Positions 1 to 4,842 of a DNA stretch of 5,476 bases are shown piece by piece. Position 1 is the stretch's first letter, and the number at the start of each line of letters is the position of its first letter. The DNA lies in NCBI GenBank assembly GCA_035300505.1, contig DATGVJ010000510.1, positions 1-5,476 on the forward strand. Direction: 5' to 3'. Under the pieces are notes generated by a model. It did not search any database. It was given only the letters and a program-made list of their open reading frames with translations, and had not been told where the DNA came from. Origin of the DNA: VAZQ01 sp035300505. GTDB taxonomy: Bacteria; Pseudomonadota; Alphaproteobacteria; Rhizobiales; Xanthobacteraceae. Both the position numbers and the translations under genes were made by a program.

Positions 1-935
1 TCGCCCGTCATCGGCCCGACGCTCAGTGTCGAGCGCGTGACGTCGGCAAGGAATTCCGGATCCCGCATGGTGGCATCGAAGGCGCGGCGCAACGCCATGA
101 GCCGGTCGGCTGGCACACCAGGCGTCGTGAAGAAGGCTGAACCAATCTCCGCCGACACCATGATGGCACTTAAAATGGCGCGTTCTTCCTCGCTGCGTCC
201 GAGTTCCACAGCGGTCGGGACATCCGGCAATTCGGGATGGCGTGTGAGCGAATATTGCACAAGGAACGAAACCTTCTTGTCCCTGATCCAATCCGGATGC
301 GCGACTTTGAGCGCCACCAGGGAGGTCGAATGGCCTTCAACTTCGCCACGTTCGAGCGCCAGCATTCCGTCGTTCGAACCACGATAGCCCATGATCAGCT
401 TGAACCGGGTCTTGAATACATTGTTCATGACGGTTGGATAGACCGAGACCGTCGAGCCGGCGCCGGTTCCCGACAAGGTCGCCTCCTTTAAAAGGGCGTC
501 CCTGAATGTCTTCACCGGCGATGTGTGCCAGATGAAGGTCGTGTTGATGAGCGAGTCGACGCGGCCGATCCAATTGAGTTCGGAGGTCTTGAAGCGCACG
601 CCCTGCGATCCGAGCTTCTCGTCGAGCACCGCCGTCGGCGCCCCAATGGCAACGATCGTGCCGTCCTTGGGCAGCGTTGCGTAGACTTGATTGATGGCGA
701 GGAAGCTTCCGGCGCCCGGCGTGTTCTTCGGCACGACATTCGGACTGCCGGGGATGTGCTTGCCGAGATGGCGGGCCAGCAACCGCCCCCACACGTCGTT
801 GCTGCCGCCGGGCGGATAGCCGATCACCATATCGACCGACTTGCCGCGGTAGAATTGCTCAGGCGTCTGGGCGAAGGCATGGGCGCAAGGAAGTGCGAAT
901 AGTGCGGTAGCGACCGCAATTCGAACGAATGTCAT
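1..935 (-). CDS. TTT-family (TctC/Bug) periplasmic substrate-binding protein, 3' end cut by window edge
   Basis: This is the extracytoplasmic receptor of a tripartite tricarboxylate transporter. Such proteins bind a carboxylate in the periplasm and hand it to TctA/TctB membrane subunits, which are not in this window. I read 311 codons with no stop before the left edge. The family usually has about 320-340 residues, so only a short C-terminal piece is missing. Residues 1-22 form a signal peptide (MTFVRIAVATALFALPC, then AHAFA) with probable cleavage at AFA|Q. The family pattern follows: FYRGKSVDMVIGYPPGGSND (28-47), the VVPKNTPGAGS segment (67-77), LPKDGTIV (88-95), the GYRGSNDGMLALERGEVEGH stretch (183-202) and LPDVPTAVELG (236-246). 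The start at 935 has GAAGGA about 8 nt upstream. It lies downstream of the hydroxylase on the same strand, across a repeat-containing spacer, so co-transcription is possible but uncertain. It is clearly different from the second receptor at the right edge. The family is confident; the ligand is unknown. Confidence 0.9.
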   Translation of the reverse strand, partial: MTFVRIAVATALFALPCAHAFAQTPEQFYRGKSVDMVIGYPPGGSNDVWGRLLARHLGKHIPGSPNVVPKNTPGAGSFLAINQVYATLPKDGTIVAIGAPTAVLDEKLGSQGVRFKTSELNWIGRVDSLINTTFIWHTSPVKTFRDALLKEATLSGTGAGSTVSVYPTVMNNVFKTRFKLIMGYRGSNDGMLALERGEVEGHSTSLVALKVAHPDWIRDKKVSFLVQYSLTRHPELPDVPTAVELGRSEEERAILSAIMVSAEIGSAFFTTPGVPADRLMALRRAFDATMRDPEFLADVTRSTLSVGPMTG

Positions 936-956
936 CGCATTTGTCCTTCTCGCGCA

Positions 957-968
957 GGGTAGAGGTGA
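957..968. repeat. Partial extra copy of the REP-like repeat head
   Basis: GGGTAGAGGTGA at 957-968 is the exact reverse complement of TCACCTCTACCC at 1109-1120 in the right arm of the neighbouring repeat. It also shares GGGTAGAG with the left arm (1002-1009). A 12-nt identity this close to the element suggests a decayed third unit rather than chance. No matching GAAACCCATC tail is present, so it cannot fold into a unit hairpin by itself. Confidence 0.5.
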
Positions 969-994
969 CGGAGCCCACGGCCAACACGTAGCCT

Positions 995-1127
995 GTAGGA
1001 TGGGTAGAGTAAAAAAAGCGCGTTCTTCACGCGTTTTTTTGCGAAACCCATCAACTCCCGCGTGGCTGCCGATGGGTTTCGGCAAAACGCGTGAAGAAAG
1101 AACGCGTTTCACCTCTACCCATCCTAC
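995..1127. repeat. REP/BIME-like double palindromic repeat
   Basis: Two head-to-head units face each other. The left unit starts with GTAGGATGGGTAGAG (995-1009) and ends with CGAAACCCATC (1042-1052). The right unit is its inverse, GATGGGTTTCG (1071-1081) to CTCTACCCATCCTAC (1113-1127). The outer 15 bp and inner 11 bp pair perfectly between the two units. Within each unit GATGGGT and ACCCATC can also pair (999-1005 with 1046-1052, and the mirror pair). Between these blocks each arm carries a CGCG-based hairpin with A and T runs. TTCACGCGTTTT at 1026-1037 pairs with 1084-1095, and CGCGTTCTT at 1019-1027 pairs with 1098-1106. The whole can fold into one long imperfect hairpin around an 18-nt loop (1053-1070) or into two separate hairpins. 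No transposase is adjacent. This is the structure of REP/BIME elements mobilised in trans by RAYT-type transposases, and a related sequence is, from memory, abundant in Bradyrhizobium. Confidence 0.85.
1011..1040. terminator. Possible bidirectional intrinsic terminator inside the repeat
   Basis: A run of seven A (1011-1017), a bulged G, then CGCG (1019-1022), a 7-nt loop TTCTTCA (1023-1029), CGCG (1030-1033) and seven T (1034-1040). Either strand gives a hairpin whose descending arm ends in a U-run, as in an intrinsic terminator. The G+C core is only 4 bp, so termination would be weak unless the larger repeat hairpin contributes. For minus-strand transcripts leaving the hydroxylase it would act before the receptor gene at 1-935. 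A sister hairpin lies in the other arm (stem 1085-1091 with 1103-1109). Confidence 0.35.
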
Positions 1128-2635
1128 GACTCCTCCACCTCCGGCAAATTGAGCGCCGCATCGACCAAAGCAGTCGCCCGCTTGAAGTCGTAATTGCGAT
1201 AGACGTTCTGTTTCACCACGAACGATGCGCCGCCGTAGAATTTTTCATATTGCGCATGGCGGCTGCCGAATTCAGAGCCGATAAAATCCCAGGCGAGCCG
1301 CATGAATTGAGTGCGGCTGCGGGCGTCCGATGTGGCCGAGCCCATATAGCGCGCGATGTCGCGGGCGATCTCAGGGTTCTCGAAATCCTTGAGCGAGGAG
1401 GGCTGCGTGATCATGGCCGCGCCTGCAAGCTCCCGGATCGTCTCCAGCATGCGGCCGTTGAACTCCGACTGCAGCGCCATCACCGAATAAAGCGTCATCT
1501 TCGACGGCCAGAGCACGCCGTTCTCGATCGGCGCGACTGTCTCGTGCGCCAGCAACATGGATTCCACAATCGACACAAAAGCTGCCAATTCGCCCATCAC
1601 GGTCTGCACAGAGGGGTTGGCTTCATTGCCCGTCATCTCGTTCATGCGCTTGGCAAGACCGATCATGAAACGCAGCTTGGTCGCGTAGCGCACCTGCGCC
1701 TGGTGGTTGCCATAGAGATGCGACGGCGTCTTCCACCATTGGTCGCGGCTGGCTTCGATATTGCGATAGATGAAGACGCGCTCCCACGGCACGAACACAT
1801 TGTCGAACACCACATAGCTGTCGGATTCGTCAAACCTGCTCGATAGCGGATAGTCGAACGAATTCGTGGCGCGCAACGCAAAGGGCCGCCGCGGATAAAG
1901 TTTCACGCCGGGCGCATTGACCGGAATGGCCACGCAGTTTGCGTAATTCTCATCGCCTGGCTGTAACGGATGAATGCAGCTCAGGTGGATAAAGTCGGAA
2001 AGGACGCCGCCGGTCGCAAGCTGCTGGGCGCCGGAAATCACGATCCCGTCGTCGCGCTCCTTCACGACGCCGGCATAGAGCGTCGGATCGCTCTGCTTAT
2101 GCGCCGGTTTGGAACGGTCGATCTGCGGGGGAACGATCGCGTAACTCGCATAGAGGTGATTGTCGCGCAGGTGCTCGTAGAACTTCACCACGTTGTCGGC
2201 AAATTGCTGGCCCGCCCGCGCAAAAACTTCCGGCACCGCCGCGTAACCGCAAAAGAACCCCGCCACATGGTCGGGCGTGCGCCCCATCAGGCCAAAAGTT
2301 GCCTCCGCCCATTTTTCCGAGAACAGCCGCCTTGCACGCAGGTCGGTGTGGTTTTTCGGGATCTGGTAGGCGCGCAAGACCGGCGCACCCGTCGCCGGCG
2401 AGGGAAAGGTCATGCGCGCGCGGTTTTCGGGATCACCCGCAATGTCATAGAGCCGCGCGATCGAGCGCGCGGCCTCGCGGAACGCCTTGTGCTGCGTGAC
2501 ATCCGCAACGCTCTCGCCTTCGACGAACACCTGGCGGCCGTCGCGCAAGGATCGCAGATAGTCCGCGCCGGTGCGCAAGCAGTGGCTGGCCGCCGCGCCA
2601 TCTTTTGCCTCGCTCCGGTTGTCTGAAGCGCTCAT
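1124..2635 (-). CDS. HpaB-family FADH2-dependent aromatic hydroxylase (4-hydroxyphenylacetate 3-monooxygenase type), oxygenase component
   Basis: Two-component flavin monooxygenases of this family ortho-hydroxylate phenols in the cytoplasm, using FADH2 from a separate reductase and O2. From the start at 2635 the protein has 503 residues, usual for the family. The N-terminal domain has RTGADYLRSLRDGR (21-34), GESVADVTQHKAFR (40-53) and GLMGRTPDHVAG (115-126). The central flavin region has VISGAQQLATGG (199-210), FDYPLSSRFDESD (260-272) and VFVPWERVFIYR (280-291). The C-terminal domain has QPSSLKDFENPEI (411-423) and WDFIGSEFGSRHAQYE (449-464). Two phenol-contact positions of E. coli HpaB differ here: its Tyr117 aligns with His123 and its His155 with Tyr165, while Arg113 is kept as Arg119. 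The frame is open upstream to a GTG at 2740 and an ATG at 2665. I prefer 2635 because AAGG (2644-2647) sits 8 nt upstream and the extra residues do not resemble the family. The TAG stop (1124-1126) lies in the repeat. The substrate may not be 4-hydroxyphenylacetate. Confidence 0.9.
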   Translation of the reverse strand: MSASDNRSEAKDGAAASHCLRTGADYLRSLRDGRQVFVEGESVADVTQHKAFREAARSIARLYDIAGDPENRARMTFPSPATGAPVLRAYQIPKNHTDLRARRLFSEKWAEATFGLMGRTPDHVAGFFCGYAAVPEVFARAGQQFADNVVKFYEHLRDNHLYASYAIVPPQIDRSKPAHKQSDPTLYAGVVKERDDGIVISGAQQLATGGVLSDFIHLSCIHPLQPGDENYANCVAIPVNAPGVKLYPRRPFALRATNSFDYPLSSRFDESDSYVVFDNVFVPWERVFIYRNIEASRDQWWKTPSHLYGNHQAQVRYATKLRFMIGLAKRMNEMTGNEANPSVQTVMGELAAFVSIVESMLLAHETVAPIENGVLWPSKMTLYSVMALQSEFNGRMLETIRELAGAAMITQPSSLKDFENPEIARDIARYMGSATSDARSRTQFMRLAWDFIGSEFGSRHAQYEKFYGGASFVVKQNVYRNYDFKRATALVDAALNLPEVEES

Positions 2636-2643
2636 GATGTCGA

Positions 2644-2647
2644 CCTT
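2644..2647 (-). promoter_or_regulatory. Ribosome binding site favouring the 2635 start of the hydroxylase
   Basis: On the minus strand AAGG is followed by an 8-nt spacer and then ATG at 2635. The alternative starts at 2665 (ATG) and 2740 (GTG) have no comparable purine-rich site at a normal distance. This site supports the shorter protein, though a start at 2665 cannot be excluded. Confidence 0.5.
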
Positions 2648-2747
2648 GATGGCATCGCGACTCATGTGTTGTGCGTCCGTCCATGCATGCCCGTTTGCGC
2701 CCGCGGCGCATCCGCTGCAAAGCGTCGAACGGATTGTCACGTTTTTC

Positions 2748-2767
2748 GCCGGACCCGCAAGTCCGGC
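2748..2767. promoter_or_regulatory. Perfect 7-bp inverted repeat, candidate operator
   Basis: GCCGGAC (2748-2754), a 6-nt spacer CCGCAA, then GTCCGGC (2761-2767). It sits in the divergent intergenic region, 112 bp from the hydroxylase start and about 100 bp from the other start. A dimeric regulator could bind it to control both directions, as is common for aromatic-catabolism genes. No regulator gene is present here to link to it. In G+C-rich DNA a 7-bp palindrome can occur by chance. Confidence 0.3.
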
Positions 2768-2850
2768 TAACTGGACGGGCCCGCGTATCGTCTATCAACG
2801 GTTGCCTTGCCGAACTATTGGAAAAGTGCGAGCATTTGCACGGAATCTTC

Positions 2851-2856
2851 AAGGAG
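2851..2856 (+). promoter_or_regulatory. Ribosome binding site of the secreted-protein gene
   Basis: AAGGAG is a strong Shine-Dalgarno match. Three in-frame starts follow it: ATG at 2858 (1 nt away), GTG at 2861 (4 nt) and ATG at 2870 (13 nt). None has ideal spacing. All three leave the same signal peptide and mature protein. I annotate 2870 because it gives the most typical signal peptide; 2861 is a fair alternative. Confidence 0.6.
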
Positions 2857-2869
2857 AATGGTGAACACA

Positions 2870-3703
2870 ATGTCTTATCGCTCGCTCGGCGCCATCGCGG
2901 TCATCGCCGGCCTCATCGGGGCCCTGGGTAGCGCGCAGGCCCATGACGAAAGCAAGTATCCCAACTGGAAGGGCCAGTGGACGCGGCTCGGCGGCGTGCA
3001 ATGGGATATGAGCAAACCGGGCGGCCGCGGGCAGCAGGCGCCGCTGACGGCGGAATACCAGAAACTCTACGAAGTGAGCCTCGCCGAGCAGGACCGCGGC
3101 GGCCAGGACTACAAGCCGCAGGTCAAATGCCTCCCCGCCGGCATGCCGCAGATGATGATCCCCTATGAGCCGCTCGAATTCATCGTGACGCCGGATGTGA
3201 CCTATATCTGGACGGTCTATATGCATGAGTTCCGCCGCATCTTTACCGACGGTCGCAAATTTCCAGAAAAGATCAAGCCGGCCTTCAAGGGCTATTCGGT
3301 CGGGACTTGGCTCGACACGACCGGCAACGGGAAGTTCGACACGCTGGAAGTCGAGACTCGGGGCTTCAAGGGTCCGCGCACTTATGAGCCGACGGGAATT
3401 CCGCTGCACGAGGACAATCAATCCGTGTTCAAGGAGCGCTTCCGGCTCGACTCCGCCAATCCCGATGTTATGGAAGACGAGATCACGACCATCGACAATG
3501 CGCTGACCCGGCCGTGGAAGGTAACGCGCAAATTCAAACGCGAGGCCAAGGCGGCCTGGGCGGAATATTTCTGTAACGAGGCCAACAATATCGTGATCCT
3601 CAACAAGGAAACCTATTTCCTCCGAGAAGACGGCTACCTGACGCCGTCGGGCAAAGACCAGCCGGCGCCGAACCTGACGCGGTTTGGAGTGATCAGCCGA
3701 TAA
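2870..3703 (+). CDS. Secreted protein of unknown function, with signal peptide
   Basis: I cannot assign a function. From memory, similar proteins appear as hypothetical secreted proteins in Bradyrhizobium and other soil proteobacteria. From the ATG at 2870 there are 277 residues. Residues 1-24 form a signal peptide (MSYRSLGAIAVIAGLIGALG, then SAQA) with cleavage at AQA|H, so the protein is exported to the periplasm or beyond. The mature part is hydrophilic with no further membrane segment. Notable stretches are YPNWKGQWTRLGGVQWD (30-46), GQQAPLTAEYQKLYE (54-68), KCLPAGMPQMM (86-96), FIVTPDVTYIWT (104-115), GYSVGTWLDTTGNGKFD (141-157) and ALTRPWKVTRKFKR (211-224). Two cysteines (87 and 235) could form a disulfide. 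DTTGNGKFD (149-157) resembles an acidic calcium-binding loop. The gene is transcribed against both neighbours: it diverges from the hydroxylase and its stop overlaps the end of the amidohydrolase gene. That it is a real gene is near certain from signal peptide, ribosome site and codon pattern. Confidence 0.88.
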   Translation: MSYRSLGAIAVIAGLIGALGSAQAHDESKYPNWKGQWTRLGGVQWDMSKPGGRGQQAPLTAEYQKLYEVSLAEQDRGGQDYKPQVKCLPAGMPQMMIPYEPLEFIVTPDVTYIWTVYMHEFRRIFTDGRKFPEKIKPAFKGYSVGTWLDTTGNGKFDTLEVETRGFKGPRTYEPTGIPLHEDNQSVFKERFRLDSANPDVMEDEITTIDNALTRPWKVTRKFKREAKAAWAEYFCNEANNIVILNKETYFLREDGYLTPSGKDQPAPNLTRFGVISR

Positions 3704-4745
3704 CGTCGAGCTTATAAAATCGCGCAGCCGTCATGGCGAAAAGATCGACTCTGTCAGCGTTGCTTGCGCCCCTGGTCAGCAACTTGCAGGCGTTCCAGAA
3801 CACCGGATAGCTATAGGAGCCCTTGTCCACGGGGAAGTTGCTCTCGAACATGGACCGTGATGACCCGAAGGCCTCGATGCACGTTTCGAAGTAAGGACGC
3901 CATGTTGCCACCAGCGTTTCGGAGGACGGCGGCTCTGCCTGCTCGTGGAAGCCGAAACCACCTATACGCATGCCTAACCCGCCGACTTTGACAAATACGT
4001 TGGGACAGGCGGCAAGCGCCTTGATCGATGTCGCCCAGCCGGGAAACACCTCTTTGTGCTTGCCGCCGTAGGCGCCGATTCCGATCGGCCCGCCGACGTG
4101 GTTGAGGACGATCTTGGTATCGGGGAACGCCCGCGCTAAATCTGTGAGTTCGTCGATCTGCGGATGGTAAAGCCAAGCGTCGAAAGACAAGCCGAGACGG
4201 CCAAGGACAGCAAACCCCTCACGGAAGCTCTTGTCGGCGAGCAGCCCTGGTGGTGGGTTGTGGGCGGGATTGCGCACCGAGGCGTCCGCGTCCCAAGCCG
4301 TGATATGGCGGATGCCGCGGAAGCGGTCGCCGCCGGCACGAATATGGGCCGCCAAGACCGGCTCGACGCGTCCGCCCAGCGCCAGATCGGCGTTCCCGAC
4401 AATGCCGGCGCCGACTCTGGTCTTGCCGTAGATTCCGCTCGCACTCATGGCCGCGACACCGTTGATGAACTCAGTCTCGCCCACGGGCCGCATCTCCACG
4501 GGGCCGGTCTCGCGGTGCATCGCGCGGGCCTGAACGAACACGGTTGCGACGATGTTGTGGCCGCTGTTGGTGTCGGCGAGCAACTCATCAAGCAGGTAAC
4601 GCCAACCGGGCCGGTCCCACAGATGGTGGTGCGGATCGATGATCGGCAAATCGGGCTCGAGGATCGGCTCCTTGCGCCGATCAAGCCAAGCCTGACGGAC
4701 GGGAAGATAATTTGCGGTGGGAGCGGTGTTGGAAGTCGTGGACAT
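3693..4745 (-). CDS. Metal-dependent hydrolase, amidohydrolase-2 family (COG3618-like TIM barrel)
   Basis: The protein has 350 residues and no signal peptide, so it is probably cytoplasmic. The family includes 2-pyrone-4,6-dicarboxylate lactonase and sugar lactonases. These are TIM-barrel hydrolases acting on lactones, and relatives decarboxylate aromatic acids. Visible family signs are the HxH at the end of the first strand (IIDPHHHLWDRPGWRY, 35-50), FRGIRHITAWD (142-152, with Arg146 and His147), IVLNHVGGP (212-220, with His216), NVFVKVGGLGMR (249-260) and SMFESNFPVDK (298-308). In many relatives that last motif is GSDWP, with Asp as the catalytic residue. Here the aligned residue is Asn303, with Asp307 close by. 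The start at 4745 has only a weak GAGAA upstream. The second receptor gene ends 97 nt upstream on the same strand with no clear terminator between, so the two may be co-transcribed. The natural substrate is unknown; an acid from aromatic degradation is a reasonable guess. Confidence 0.9.
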   Translation of the reverse strand: MSTTSNTAPTANYLPVRQAWLDRRKEPILEPDLPIIDPHHHLWDRPGWRYLLDELLADTNSGHNIVATVFVQARAMHRETGPVEMRPVGETEFINGVAAMSASGIYGKTRVGAGIVGNADLALGGRVEPVLAAHIRAGGDRFRGIRHITAWDADASVRNPAHNPPPGLLADKSFREGFAVLGRLGLSFDAWLYHPQIDELTDLARAFPDTKIVLNHVGGPIGIGAYGGKHKEVFPGWATSIKALAACPNVFVKVGGLGMRIGGFGFHEQAEPPSSETLVATWRPYFETCIEAFGSSRSMFESNFPVDKGSYSYPVFWNACKLLTRGASNADRVDLFAMTAARFYKLDVIG

Positions 4746-4842
4746 TGGAGGGTGTTCTCAATCTGAGCCGGCACAGAGAGATGTACCGCGATGCCAAAGC
4801 AATTTGTCGCCACAGTCGAATATCTGAACCGCAGTTCGTGGA

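Larger units (their letters stand above)
2636..2869. promoter_or_regulatory. Divergent intergenic region between the hydroxylase and the secreted-protein gene
   Basis: The hydroxylase (leftward) and the secreted-protein gene (rightward) start at opposite ends of this 234-bp stretch, so promoters for both must lie here or be supplied from a distance. I saw no convincing -35/-10 pair on either strand. Three symmetric elements are visible: a perfect inverted repeat at 2748-2767, CATGCATG at 2682-2689 and CGGGCCCG at 2776-2783. Part of the region may encode protein if the hydroxylase starts upstream of 2635. Confidence 0.55.

Noticed and set aside
337..792. 151-codon minus-strand frame inside the left receptor gene
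   Set aside because: It lies on the same strand but out of phase with the receptor reading, which carries a signal peptide and TTT motifs throughout. The translation is low-complexity and Arg-rich.
869..935. Lipoprotein signal in the left receptor (LPC at residues 15-17)
   Set aside because: Pro directly before the Cys does not fit a lipobox, whereas AFA|Q at residues 20-23 is a standard cleavage site.
995..1127. CRISPR array or insertion-sequence remnant
   Set aside because: The units are inverted rather than direct repeats with unique spacers, no cas or transposase gene is present, and there are no flanking target duplications. A REP/BIME-type element fits better.
1091..1846. Long plus-strand open frame (251 codons) opposite the hydroxylase, and another at 1970-2626
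   Set aside because: Both are antisense to a well-supported HpaB-family gene. Their translations are rich in Arg, His and Ala with no family motifs, and they follow from the codon-position bias of G+C-rich DNA.
1124..2635. 4-hydroxybutyryl-CoA dehydratase, which shares the HpaB fold
   Set aside because: That enzyme needs cysteines and a histidine for its iron-sulfur cluster, including a CxxxC pair early in the protein. Here only a single Cys (129) lies in that region, and the FDYPLSSRFDE flavin motif fits the hydroxylases.
2636..2740. N-terminal extension of the hydroxylase to the GTG at 2740
   Set aside because: There is no ribosome site before the GTG, the added residues do not resemble the family, and a normal AAGG-8-ATG start exists at 2635.
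2849..3421. 190-codon minus-strand frame opposite the secreted-protein gene
   Set aside because: No signal peptide, motif or ribosome site. The plus-strand reading has all three supporting signs (signal peptide, Shine-Dalgarno site, coherent hydrophilic protein).
4164..4766. 200-codon plus-strand frame opposite the amidohydrolase
   Set aside because: It is a shadow of a gene with clear catalytic motifs on the other strand. It has no recognisable domain and no ribosome site.
4746..4842. Terminator or promoter between the right receptor and the amidohydrolase
   Set aside because: I found no stable hairpin followed by a T run and no convincing -35/-10 pair in this 97-nt gap on the minus strand.
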